Positions 33,175-41,258 of a stretch of 64,000 nt of DNA are shown here, in pieces (within the stretch, counting starts at the first letter, position 1; every line of letters starts with the position of its first letter). The translations under genes and the position numbers were made by a program. The stretch comes from JBGQOG01 sp052113705 (GTDB taxonomy: Bacteria > Pseudomonadota > Alphaproteobacteria > Rhodobacterales > Rhodobacteraceae), in contig NZ_JBGQOG010000014.1 in the NCBI RefSeq assembly GCF_052113705.1, positions 62,001 to 126,000 on the forward strand. Direction: 5' to 3'. The notes beneath the pieces were generated by a model. It worked only from the letters and a program-made list of their open reading frames with translations. It was not told the DNA's origin and searched no databases.

Positions 33175-33786
33175 ATGGCAAAAGAGATCGAAACTCTTGT
33201 CGCCGTGGCGCGTACGGGGACAGGCAAGGGGGCCGCTCGTCAAGCACGCCGCGAGGGCTTCGTGCCCGGCATCGTTTACGGCGACGGCAAAGAACCGCTG
33301 GCTGTCAACTTTGACTACAACAAGCTGCTGACCCGTCTGCGCAAAGGCCGCTTCCTGTCGACCCTGTTCAACCTGCAGGTCGAAGGTCAGGAAGACGTCC
33401 GCGTGATCTGCCGTGGCGTTCAGCGCGACGTCGTGAAAGACCTGCCGACCCACATCGACCTGATGCGTCTGCACCGTGCAAGCCGCGTGAACCTGTTCAT
33501 TCACGTGACCTTTGAGAACCACGAAGCCTCGCCCGGCCTGAAGCGCGGCGGCACGCTGACCGTGGTGCGTCAGGAAGTCGAGCTGGAAGTTCTGGCAGGC
33601 GACATCCCGGATCACATCACCGTGGATCTGACCGGCAAGAACATCGGCGATGTCATCCACATCGAAGACATCCCGCTGCCGGAAGGCGCGAAGCCGACGA
33701 TCGACCGGAACTTCGTCGTGGCCAACATCGCGGCGCCCTCGGGTCTGCGTTCGGCCGACAACGAAGACGAAGCGGCAGAAGCCTGA
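33175..33786 (+). CDS. rplY: 50S ribosomal protein L25/general stress protein Ctc
   Basis: A 203-residue L25 of the long CTC type. It binds 5S rRNA in the large subunit. The N-terminal RNA-binding domain contains GTGKGAARQARREGFVPGIVYG. The C-terminal TL5-like domain covers about 95-190 (VVRQEVELEVLAGDIPDHI). The ATG at 33175 has TTGGAGAAA ahead. The acidic tail DNEDEAAEA is typical of alphaproteobacterial L25. pth follows about 300 bases downstream, a pairing common in this group. Confidence 0.97.
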   Translation: MAKEIETLVAVARTGTGKGAARQARREGFVPGIVYGDGKEPLAVNFDYNKLLTRLRKGRFLSTLFNLQVEGQEDVRVICRGVQRDVVKDLPTHIDLMRLHRASRVNLFIHVTFENHEASPGLKRGGTLTVVRQEVELEVLAGDIPDHITVDLTGKNIGDVIHIEDIPLPEGAKPTIDRNFVVANIAAPSGLRSADNEDEAAEA

Positions 33787-33812
33787 TCTTTCGCCTTTGG
33801 TGAAGACCAGTG

Positions 33813-33842
33813 AACGCGGAGGGGCAACCTTCCGCGTTTTTT
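33813..33842 (+). terminator. Intrinsic terminator after rplY
   Basis: AACGCGGA / TCCGCGTT stem with an internal bulge, followed by TTTTTT. It separates rplY from pth. Confidence 0.9.
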
Positions 33843-34087
33843 CATGCCTGCAACGGCGGGGGCGGCGGGCAATTCGCGGCCCCAGCCCCCAAGGCGGCGG
33901 GCTTTGCTGCGCGCGGGGCGGCGGGCAAGGCGCCGCAGCAGCCCCCTGCTTGCCAGACCTGTGCCCTGAGGATCGGGCCAGCGCCCTGCAGATCGGGCCG
34001 GCGCCAACACGGGTGGTTGAGCCTGCTGGCGCGGCCCCCTAGATTGCGCGCGACGAGATGGATGAAACGGCGGTTGAGGATCAGGCG
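33843..34087. other. Spacer upstream of pth
   Basis: A GC-rich gap holding a direct partial repeat (GGATCGGGCCAGCGCC and AGATCGGGCCGGCGCC, about 33971-34003). No gene is seen. The pth promoter probably lies in its right half. Confidence 0.45.
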
Positions 34088-34816
34088 ATGCGTCTCTTTG
34101 TGGGGCTGGGCAATCCCGGCGCGAAATATGCGGGCAACCGGCACAACATCGGCTTTATGGCGATGGAGCGGATCGCGGCGGATCATGGCTTTGGCCCCTG
34201 GCGGGCGAAGTTTCAGGGGCTGGTCAGCGAGGGGATGCTGGGAGGCGAAAAGGTGCTGCTGCTGAAGCCCGGCACGTTCATGAACCTCTCGGGGCAATCG
34301 GTGGGCGAGGCGGTGCGGTTTCACAAGCTGACCCCCGCGGATGTGGTGGTGTTCCACGACGAGCTGGATCTGGCCCCCGGCAAATGCCGGGTGAAGGCGG
34401 GCGGCGGGCATGCGGGTCACAACGGGCTGCGCTCGATCCATCAGCATCTGGGTGAGGCCTATGGCCGGGTGCGGCTGGGGATCGGGCATCCGGGGCACAA
34501 GGACCGGGTGGCCGATTACGTGCTCTCGGATTTCGCCAAGGCCGAAGCGGAATGGCTGGACGATCTGCTGCGCGGCCTCTCGGATGGGGCGGCGAAACTG
34601 GCGGAAGGGGATGACGCGAAGTTTCTGAACGCGGTGGCGCTGCGCACCGCGCCGCCCCGTGCCTCCACCGGCACCCGGCCCGCGCCTGCGCCTTCGCCTT
34701 CGCCAGAGGCACCGCGCGCACCGGTTGAGAAAAAGCTCGCGAAACTGCCGGAGGCGGCACCGGCGGAAGATACCCGCTCGGCGCTGGAGAAACTGGCGGA
34801 TCGGTTCAAGCGATAA
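34088..34816 (+). CDS. pth: Peptidyl-tRNA hydrolase
   Basis: A 242-residue Pth that releases tRNA from peptidyl-tRNA dropped off ribosomes. The start is ATG 34088 (MRLFVGLGNPG). Catalytic His is in NRHNIGFM, and FHDELDLAPGKCRVK and GGGHAGHNGLRSI are conserved. Residues after about 188 form an extra Pro/Ala/Ser-rich linker and a short helix ending LADRFKR, not part of the usual 190-residue enzyme. The extension is seen in related alphaproteobacteria and has no known role. Confidence 0.96.
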   Translation: MRLFVGLGNPGAKYAGNRHNIGFMAMERIAADHGFGPWRAKFQGLVSEGMLGGEKVLLLKPGTFMNLSGQSVGEAVRFHKLTPADVVVFHDELDLAPGKCRVKAGGGHAGHNGLRSIHQHLGEAYGRVRLGIGHPGHKDRVADYVLSDFAKAEAEWLDDLLRGLSDGAAKLAEGDDAKFLNAVALRTAPPRASTGTRPAPAPSPSPEAPRAPVEKKLAKLPEAAPAEDTRSALEKLADRFKR

Positions 34817-34848
34817 GCGGCGGGCCCGGCACGCGCGGCGGAACGGGG

Positions 34849-34932
34849 GGCTGTCTGCCCCCCGGCGACGCGGTTTCCCCTCAATGGGGGGAAACGCGAC
34901 GCTCCCCCCGAGGATATTTGCGATCAGGCAAA
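34849..34932. repeat. Interspersed GC-rich intergenic repeat, copy 2
   Basis: Contains the inverted element GTTTCCCC / GGGGAAAC and CTCCCCCCGAGGATATTTG, similar to the element after trpA. It can fold into a long hairpin after pth and may act as terminator. Confidence 0.5.
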
Positions 34933-35037
34933 GGCGCGGGAGCGGAATCTCACAGGGCTTGCGGCCAGACTGCGGGCGCGCCCACCCCGCAGTCCCCACA
35001 GTTCGGAGACGCCCCGGCACGCATGAATGCGATCAGG

Positions 35038-35475
35038 TCAGAGGCGCTTCAGCCGGATCACCACATCCACGCGGGCGATGCTGGCCCCGGCGGGGGCTTT
35101 CGGCAGGCGCGCGATTTCCAGATCTTCGGCGGGGGCATCCGTCAGCTCGGAGCTGTCTTCCCAGAAGAAATGCGGGTGATCATCGGTGCGGGTATCGAAA
35201 TACGACCGCGCGCCGTCCACGGTGATCTCATGCATCAGGCCCGCCTCGCAAAAGGCGCGCAACGTGTTGTAGACCGTGGCGAGAGAGACCGCTTCGCCCG
35301 CCTCGGCGGCGGCGGCATAAAGTCCCTCGGCCGTGACATGGCGGTTCATCCCGTCGCCCACCAACAAAGTGGCAAGGGACAGGCGTTGCCGCGTTGGCCG
35401 CAACTGGCCCTGCGCCAGCCATTGCTGCACCCGGTCGCCGGTTTCTGCGTTCTGCGTCATCTCTGTGTGATCCAT
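35038..35475 (-). CDS. irr: Iron response regulator Irr (Fur family)
   Basis: A 145-residue Fur-family repressor. Irr responds to heme status and controls iron metabolism genes in alphaproteobacteria. The winged helix has LRPTRQRLSLATLLVGDG and VSLATVYNTLRAFCEAGL. The metal/dimer domain has DDHPHFFWEDSSELTDAP and ends VDVVIRLKRL, the Irr-type tail. The heme-regulatory GCPWH motif of Bradyrhizobium is absent, as in Rhodobacter Irr. ATG 35475 (MDHTEM) is used, with 35460 possible. It diverges from fabA, the order known in related genomes. Confidence 0.88.
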   Translation of the reverse strand: MDHTEMTQNAETGDRVQQWLAQGQLRPTRQRLSLATLLVGDGMNRHVTAEGLYAAAAEAGEAVSLATVYNTLRAFCEAGLMHEITVDGARSYFDTRTDDHPHFFWEDSSELTDAPAEDLEIARLPKAPAGASIARVDVVIRLKRL

Positions 35476-35623
35476 AGGCTGAGTATATGCCGCGCGCGCC
35501 ACGCTTTTCAATGCCCCTTGCCAGACGCCGGCCGCGGGCACGGCCCGGAATGCAGCCCGGATGCGCCGGGAATGCGCCCGGCGGCGGCCCTGCCCCGCGC
35601 GTCAAGGCTCCTGCCCCGCGGCC

Positions 35624-35652
35624 CTTGCTCTCGCGCGCCCGCCTCTGCTAGA
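35624..35652 (+). promoter_or_regulatory. Possible fabA promoter
   Basis: TTGCTC (35624-35629) and TGCTAGA (about 35646-35652), with 16 bases between, lie in the irr-fabA divergent region. The match to a sigma-70 promoter is moderate. Confidence 0.35.
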
Positions 35653-35691
35653 GGGGGTGCCAATTACATGCCGAAACAAGGGGGCCGGTCG

Positions 35692-36201
35692 ATGGCGGGG
35701 TATCCGACGAGCTTTGACAAGGAAGCGCTGCTGAAATGCGCACGGGGCGAATTGTTCGGCCCCGGCAATGCGCAGCTGCCAGCGCCGCCGATGCTGATGA
35801 TGGACCGCATCACCGAGATTTCGGAAGATGGCGGCCTGCACGGCAAAGGCCATGTCGTGGCCGAATTCGACATCACCCCGGATCTGTGGTTCTTTGACTG
35901 CCACTTCCCCGGCAACCCGATCATGCCCGGCTGCCTTGGCCTGGATGGCCTGTGGCAGCTGACCGGCTTCAATCTGGGCTGGCGCGGCTGGCAGGGGCGC
36001 GGCTATGCTCTGGGCGTGGGCGAGGTCAAGCTGACCGGCATGGTCCGCCCGGACCGCAAGATGCTGACCTATAAGGTCGACTTCACCAAGGCCCTCTCGA
36101 CCCGCCGCCTGACCATGGGCGTCGCCGACGGGATCGTCGAGGCTGATGGTGAAGTGATCTATATGGTCAAAGACATGAAGGTCGCGCTCTCCGAGAGCTG
36201 A
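35692..36201 (+). CDS. fabA: 3-hydroxydecanoyl-ACP dehydratase/isomerase FabA
   Basis: A 169-residue FabA that makes and isomerises trans-2-decenoyl-ACP, the branch to unsaturated fatty acids. The catalytic His lies in FFDCHFPGNPIMPGCLG, with the Asp in LGLDGLWQ. The start MAGYPTSFDKEALL gives family length; an ATG at 35668 would add 8 residues. It forms an operon with fabB (25 bases) and fabI (7 bases), the unsaturated-fatty-acid block. Confidence 0.97.
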   Translation: MAGYPTSFDKEALLKCARGELFGPGNAQLPAPPMLMMDRITEISEDGGLHGKGHVVAEFDITPDLWFFDCHFPGNPIMPGCLGLDGLWQLTGFNLGWRGWQGRGYALGVGEVKLTGMVRPDRKMLTYKVDFTKALSTRRLTMGVADGIVEADGEVIYMVKDMKVALSES

Positions 36202-36226
36202 CCCCCCTAACGAACAGGAGGCCCCC

Positions 36227-37456
36227 ATGCGGCGCGTCGTCATCACCGGTATGGGCATCATCTCGCCCATCGGCAATTCAGCCGAAGAAGTCACCGCCAG
36301 CCTCAAGGCAGGCCGGTCGGGCATTGTTGCCGCCCCCGAATATACCGAGCGCGGGTTCCGCAGCCAGGTGCACGGCATGCCGCAGATCGTGCTCGAGGAC
36401 CATATCGACAAGCGCAACCTGCGCTTCATGGGGCCGGGTGCCGCCTATAACTTCCTGGCGATGGAACAGGCGATTGCCGATTCCGGGCTGGAGCCTTCGG
36501 ATGTCTCGAATGAGCGCACCGGGCTGATCATGGGCTCGGGCGGCCCCTCCACCTCGAATTTCTTTGAGGCGCACCGGATCACCCTGGAAAAGGGCAGCCC
36601 GAAGCGGATGGGCCCCTTCATGGTCACCCGCTGCATGTCCTCGACCAATTCGGCCTGCCTTGCCACGCCGTTCAAGATCAAGGGCGTGAACTATTCGATC
36701 ACCTCGGCCTGCTCGACCTCGGCGCATTGCGTCGGCAATGCCGCCGAGCTGATCCAGATGGGCAAGCAGGATGTGGTCTTTGCCGGTGGCGGCGAGGAAC
36801 TCGACTGGACGCTGTCGTGTCTGTTCGATGCGATGGGCGCGATGTCGTCGAAATACAACGACGCGCCGGCGACCGCCTCGCGCCCCTATGACGCGACGCG
36901 CGACGGTTTCGTCATCGCGGGCGGCGGCGGTGTGCTGGTTCTGGAAGAGCTGGAGCATGCCAAGGCCCGGGGCGCGAAGATCTATGCCGAGCTGACCGGC
37001 TATGGCGCCACCTCCGACGGCTATGACATGGTCGCCCCCTCGGGTGAGGGCGGCGAGCGCGCGATGCGGCTGGCGATGTCCACGCTCGGCGAAGGCCGCC
37101 ATGTGGACTACATCAACAGCCACGGCACCTCGACCCCGGTGGGCGATATCTCCGAGGTGGAAGCCGCGCGGCGGATCTTTGGCAAGGGCAACACCCCGCC
37201 GATTTCCTCGACGAAATCGCTGACCGGGCACAGCCTGGGCGCCACCGGCGTGCACGAGGCGATCTATTCGCTCCTGATGATGCAGCACCGCTTCATCGCC
37301 GCCTCGGCCAATGTCACCACGCTCGACCCGGCACTCGACCCGTCCGAGATCGTCACCACGATGCGCGATGGCGTCGATCTGGACACGGTTGTGTCGAACA
37401 GCTTTGGCTTCGGGGGTACCAATGCCTCCCTCGCCTTCTCCAAATTCAACGGGTGA
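36227..37456 (+). CDS. fabB: 3-oxoacyl-ACP synthase I FabB
   Basis: A 409-residue ketosynthase elongating the cis-3 acyl-ACP made by FabA. The Cys-His-His triad is in SACSTSAHC, NSHGTSTPVGD and GHSLGATG. Ribosome binding site AACAGGAGG precedes the ATG. The pairing with FabA distinguishes it from FabF. No unusual features. Confidence 0.97.
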   Translation: MRRVVITGMGIISPIGNSAEEVTASLKAGRSGIVAAPEYTERGFRSQVHGMPQIVLEDHIDKRNLRFMGPGAAYNFLAMEQAIADSGLEPSDVSNERTGLIMGSGGPSTSNFFEAHRITLEKGSPKRMGPFMVTRCMSSTNSACLATPFKIKGVNYSITSACSTSAHCVGNAAELIQMGKQDVVFAGGGEELDWTLSCLFDAMGAMSSKYNDAPATASRPYDATRDGFVIAGGGGVLVLEELEHAKARGAKIYAELTGYGATSDGYDMVAPSGEGGERAMRLAMSTLGEGRHVDYINSHGTSTPVGDISEVEAARRIFGKGNTPPISSTKSLTGHSLGATGVHEAIYSLLMMQHRFIAASANVTTLDPALDPSEIVTTMRDGVDLDTVVSNSFGFGGTNASLAFSKFNG

Positions 37457-37463
37457 GGGCGCG

Positions 37464-38252
37464 ATGGCCGATCTGATGAAGGGCAAGCGCGGGCTCGTGA
37501 TGGGCGTCGCGAATGAGCGCTCGATTGCCTGGGGCATCGCCAAGGCCCTGCATGCGGAGGGGGCCGAGCTTGCCTTTTCCTATCAGGGTGAGGCCTTTGG
37601 CAAACGGGTGGAGCCGCTGGCGGCCTCGGTCGGGGCCTCGCTGCTGGTCGATGTGGATGTGACCAATGACGAGAGCATGGATGCGGCCTTTGCGACGCTG
37701 AAGGACAGCTGGGGCAGCATCGACTTTCTGGTGCATGCCATTGCTTTCGCCGACAAGAACGAGCTGGCGGGCCGCTTCAGCAACACCAGCCGCGAGAATT
37801 TCGCGACGGCGCTGAACATCTCGTGCTTCAGCTTCATCGACGTGTCGCGCCGCGCCGCCGAGCTGATGCCGGAGGGCGGCAGTCTGATCACGCTGACCTA
37901 TGGCGGCTCGAACCGGGTGACGCCGTTCTACAACGTGATGGGTGTGGCGAAGGCGGCGCTGGAGAGCTCGGTGCGCTATCTGGCCAATGACCTCGGGCCG
38001 CAAGGCATCCGGGTGAATGCGGTCAGCCCGGGCCCGATGAAGACACTGGCCGGTGCCGCCATCGGCGGCGCACGCAAGACTTTCCGCCATACCGAAGCCA
38101 ACAGCCCCCTGCGCCAGAATGCGACGCTGGAGGCCGTGGGGGGTGCAGCGGTGTTCCTCGCCTCGGATTACGGCAATTGCACCACGGGCGAGATTGTCAC
38201 CGTGGATTGCGGCTATCACGTGCTGGGGATGCCGCAGTCGGAAAACCTCTGA
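37464..38252 (+). CDS. fabI: Enoyl-ACP reductase FabI
   Basis: A 262-residue NADH-dependent enoyl-ACP reductase, an SDR-like enzyme finishing each elongation round. MGVANERSIAWGIAKAL holds the cofactor site, and the catalytic Tyr and Lys are in YNVMGVAKA. The substrate-binding loop has SPGPMKTLAGAA. The gene starts 7 bases after fabB and ends in a strong terminator. Alternative isoforms FabK/L/V are unrelated in sequence. Confidence 0.96.
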   Translation: MADLMKGKRGLVMGVANERSIAWGIAKALHAEGAELAFSYQGEAFGKRVEPLAASVGASLLVDVDVTNDESMDAAFATLKDSWGSIDFLVHAIAFADKNELAGRFSNTSRENFATALNISCFSFIDVSRRAAELMPEGGSLITLTYGGSNRVTPFYNVMGVAKAALESSVRYLANDLGPQGIRVNAVSPGPMKTLAGAAIGGARKTFRHTEANSPLRQNATLEAVGGAAVFLASDYGNCTTGEIVTVDCGYHVLGMPQSENL

Positions 38253-38285
38253 GTGTTGGGACATGGCCCTGTGGGGTTACGGAAT

Positions 38286-38309
38286 GGGGCGCCTTCGGGC
38301 GCCCTTTTT
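38286..38309 (+). terminator. Intrinsic terminator of fabA-fabB-fabI
   Basis: GGGCGCC-TTCG-GGCGCCC tetraloop hairpin followed by TTTTT. Confidence 0.95.
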
Positions 38310-38347
38310 GGTGAGGGGGGGGGGGAACTGGCAGCGCGGACGTTTGA

Positions 38348-39043
38348 TCAGCGATTAAGTGACTCTATTTCGGTGGCGCCGTCTGCCACGATCGCAGCTT
38401 GCTCAAACAGCCTCCGGACCGCCTTGTCTGTGAAGTTGCTCTGATGAGCAAAACCGCCCAGCTGCAAGGTGCCAATCTTGGTGATGATATCCACCGCAAT
38501 CTTGCCGAGATCCGCAAGATGGGCGATCATCAGTGCGTTCAGACGCAAATTCGTCGCCTGCGTCGAACCTGGGCGTCGATAAAAGCCAAAGCGTCTGTTC
38601 AAGTTCGCACTTTCGCCGATATAACAGCGAAACCCTTCCCCTCCTGAAAACCGGAAACGGTAGATGCCCGCATCTGTGGGTGCGTGCGGGAAGCACAGCA
38701 CCCCCTCCTGAGAAAGAGTAATTTCTCCCGCGGCAACCCAACTTGCATCGAGCGAGGTCGCGATCGCGGCACCGAAGATCGCCGATGGCCGTGCCCCGAC
38801 ATCCCTCACGAAACTAACTTCTTCCATCTCCAGAGCAAGATCTTCCGTACGCCATCCAGCGTGCATCCAGGCAGCCGAATGCCGTTTGCCTCCCTCGTCG
38901 TTGTTTCCCCACCACGCTTGATATTTTCGGGCGCTCGCAGGCAAATCGCGGCCGATGATCTCTTCAATATCCACGAAACTCATCCTGACCTTGGTGACGC
39001 GGAGAGATGACAGGCGGTCGCGCAAGGGGTCGTAAATGCTCAT
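38348..39043 (-). CDS. GIY-YIG-like protein with an N-terminal DUF7662-like domain
   Basis: A 231-residue cytosolic protein. The N-terminal part (about 1-80) has YDPLRDRLSSLRVTKVRMSF, IIGRDLPASARKYQAWWGNN and AWMHAGWRTEDL, which I recall as a small domain of unknown function (DUF7662). The C-terminal half has AGIYRFRF and CYIGESANLNRRFGFYRRPG, the two beta strands and Tyr/Arg of a GIY-YIG nuclease fold. A downstream Glu is not clearly placed, so activity is uncertain. It stands alone and is probably acquired. Confidence 0.65.
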   Translation of the reverse strand: MSIYDPLRDRLSSLRVTKVRMSFVDIEEIIGRDLPASARKYQAWWGNNDEGGKRHSAAWMHAGWRTEDLALEMEEVSFVRDVGARPSAIFGAAIATSLDASWVAAGEITLSQEGVLCFPHAPTDAGIYRFRFSGGEGFRCYIGESANLNRRFGFYRRPGSTQATNLRLNALMIAHLADLGKIAVDIITKIGTLQLGGFAHQSNFTDKAVRRLFEQAAIVADGATEIESLNR

Positions 39044-39129
39044 TGAAACTCTCTTGATGTAAAACCAGCCAAGTCAGGGAAACACAACGCCGCAAGAATA
39101 CCAACGCGCAATGCGTTTGCCGCCCGCCC

Positions 39130-39792
39130 TCACGCCCCCGCCGCCTCCGGCATCGGGAAAAGCCGCGCCAAGGTCTCCAGCGCCGCACTGTCACCCGAGA
39201 GGGCAAGCCCCGCCGCTTCCGCCTCGGCCCAGCTCTGGCCCGCATAGAGCACGCCCAGCAGCAGGTTCTGATCGCCCGCCACCCCGGCCATTGGCGCCGT
39301 GGCGCGGCCCGGCTCGACCGTCAGCTCCCCCGCCGCGATGCGCAGGCAAAACGGCTCGCCCGACAGCTCCAGCCCGATCTCCAGCGCCACGCCCGCCGCC
39401 AGATCGCCGCGAAACATCGCGCGCAGGCTCAGCACCGCCGCCGAGACCGTCAGCGGCAGCCCAAAGCGCAGCCGGGGATTGCGGGCGGCCCAGCGGCCCA
39501 GCACGGTGAACACCGGCGCCAGCTCCTGCCCCCAGTCGGTCAACGCATAGGCCTGCCCCCGCGCCGGACGCGGCAGTTCGGTCCGGCAGATCACCCCGCC
39601 CGCCTCCAGATCCGACAGCCGTGCCGAGAGCATGGTCGGCGCGATTCCCACCAGTGCCGTTTTCAGATCGGTGAACCGGCGCGGGCCAAACACCAGCTCG
39701 CGCACCACCAGCAAGGCCCAGCGCTCGCCCAGCATGTCCAGCGCCTGCGCAAAGGCGCAGCCATCCTGATACTCGCGCTTTTTTTCTGACAT
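39130..39792 (-). CDS. HxlR-family transcriptional regulator
   Basis: A 220-residue regulator. The HxlR winged helix (about 1-100) has GCAFAQALDMLGERWALLVV, FTDLKTALVGIAPTMLSARL and QAYALTDWGQEL. The Cys near residue 12 is typical of redox/electrophile-sensing members. The C-terminal 100 residues resemble an SCP2-like domain, an extension seen in a subset of the family. It diverges from the VOC gene with an inverted repeat between them, so it probably controls that gene. Confidence 0.88.
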   Translation of the reverse strand: MSEKKREYQDGCAFAQALDMLGERWALLVVRELVFGPRRFTDLKTALVGIAPTMLSARLSDLEAGGVICRTELPRPARGQAYALTDWGQELAPVFTVLGRWAARNPRLRFGLPLTVSAAVLSLRAMFRGDLAAGVALEIGLELSGEPFCLRIAAGELTVEPGRATAPMAGVAGDQNLLLGVLYAGQSWAEAEAAGLALSGDSAALETLARLFPMPEAAGA

Positions 39793-39813
39793 TTCAATGG
39801 CCCGCCATTTTTA

Positions 39814-39849
39814 GTACTATTTTGATACTTTTCAATTGCAATATAGTAC
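39814..39849. promoter_or_regulatory. Inverted repeat between hxlR-type regulator and VOC gene
   Basis: GTACTAT (39814-39820) and ATAGTAC (39843-39849) are inverted, 22 bases apart, in an A+T-rich 98-base divergent region. A further GATACT half-site lies between. It is a likely HxlR-type operator. Confidence 0.5.
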
Positions 39850-39890
39850 CAATATGGCCATCCTGCAAGCAGTCCACGGAGGAGACCGTC

Positions 39891-40322
39891 ATGACCCCAC
39901 AACTTATCTTCCTCAACCTGCCGATCACCAGCATCGCCCGCAGCCGCGATTTTTACGCCGCGCTCGGCTTTACCTTTGACGAGCGGTTTTGCGACGCCAC
40001 ATCGGCCTGCGTGAAAATCTCGGACACCATCTATCTGATGATCCTTGAGCATGCGAAATTTCAAAGCTTTGCGCCGCTGCCGGTGGGCGATGCGGCGAAA
40101 AGCTGCCAGCATCTGATCTGCCTCTCGCGCAACAGCCGCGCCGAGGTGGATGCGATCACCGAGGCCGCGATTGCGGCGGGCGGCACCGACACGGGCAAGG
40201 TGACCGAGATGGGCGATTTCATGTATGGCCGCAGCTTTTCCGACCCCGACGGCCATGTGTTCGAGCCGATGTGGATGGATGTCGAGGCGGCGATGAAGGC
40301 CTGGGCGCCGCCTGCAGGCTGA
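39891..40322 (+). CDS. VOC/glyoxalase-like protein
   Basis: A 143-residue vicinal-oxygen-chelate protein of the extradiol/bleomycin-resistance-like group. It has SIARSRDFYAALGFTFDE and a C-terminal SDPDGHVFEPMWMD. The second half replaces the first metal His with Asn (FLNLP), so metal binding may differ from glyoxalase I. The ATG follows GGAGGAG. Control by the divergent HxlR protein suggests induction by an electrophile or aromatic compound, which is inference. Confidence 0.8.
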   Translation: MTPQLIFLNLPITSIARSRDFYAALGFTFDERFCDATSACVKISDTIYLMILEHAKFQSFAPLPVGDAAKSCQHLICLSRNSRAEVDAITEAAIAAGGTDTGKVTEMGDFMYGRSFSDPDGHVFEPMWMDVEAAMKAWAPPAG

Positions 40323-40433
40323 TCCCGGCAACCGCGCAAAGACCCCACCGATCCCGGGGCCCCCTTGCACAAGGGCGCGCCCCGGGCCACTCTTCGCCCC
40401 GCGCGTGCGCCGCGCGCCCAGCCGGAGAGACCG

Positions 40434-41258
40434 ATGACCGAATTTTTCACCGCCCGTGATGGCGCCCGTCTGGCCTACCGCGTGCACGGGACCGGGCTGC
40501 CGGTGCTGGCCCTCTCGGGCCTGACCCGCACGCACCGCGATTTTGACTATGTCGCGCCGCATCTCTCTGGCGTGCAGCTGATCTGCCCCGATTACCGGGG
40601 CCGTGGCGACTCGGATTTCACCGGCGAGGCGAGCTATACCGTGCCGCAGGAGGCCGAGGATGCGCTGGCGCTGCTCGATCATCTCGGGCTGGCGCAGGCG
40701 GCCGTCCTCGGCACCTCGCGCGGGGGGCTGATCGGCATGTTCCTGGCCGCCACCGCCAAGCCGCGCCTTCTGGGGCTTGCGCTGAACGATGTCGGGCCGG
40801 TGATCGAGCGGGCGGGGCTGGAGAAGATCTTTGGCTATGTCGGCCGCAACCCGCGCGCCCAGAGCTATGATGAGCTGGCGGCCAAACTGCCCAGCCTGAT
40901 GCCCGGCTTTGACCATGTGCCCGAGGGGCGTTGGGGCGAGGATGTGCGCCGCCATTACCGCGAGACGCCGGAGGGGCTCAAGATCAACTATGATCCGGCG
41001 CTGCGCGCGTCGTTTCTCAAGGCATTCGAGGGGCCGGAGGTGGATCTCTGGCCGCTGTTTGGCACCTGCGCAGGCCTGCCTCTGGCGCTGCTGCGGGGCG
41101 CCAATTCCGACCTGCTCAGCCCGGCCACGGTGGCGGGCATGCAGGCGCGCCGCCCGGATATGATCTTTGCCGAAGTGCCGGACCGCGCGCATATCCCCTG
41201 GCTGGATGAGCCCGCCTCTCTCGACGTCCTCCACCGCTGGATCGGAGCCCTTGCATGA
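40434..41258 (+). CDS. Alpha/beta hydrolase
   Basis: A 274-residue alpha/beta hydrolase. Oxyanion region LALSGLTRTHRDF, nucleophile Ser95 in LGTSRGGLIG, and His in PDRAHIPWLDEP with the acidic residue expected near ANSDLLS. The substrate is unknown. The ATG follows CCGGAGAGA. The stop overlaps the start of the PLP dehydratase (ATGA), so the two are co-translated, perhaps in one degradative route. Confidence 0.85.
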   Translation: MTEFFTARDGARLAYRVHGTGLPVLALSGLTRTHRDFDYVAPHLSGVQLICPDYRGRGDSDFTGEASYTVPQEAEDALALLDHLGLAQAAVLGTSRGGLIGMFLAATAKPRLLGLALNDVGPVIERAGLEKIFGYVGRNPRAQSYDELAAKLPSLMPGFDHVPEGRWGEDVRRHYRETPEGLKINYDPALRASFLKAFEGPEVDLWPLFGTCAGLPLALLRGANSDLLSPATVAGMQARRPDMIFAEVPDRAHIPWLDEPASLDVLHRWIGALA

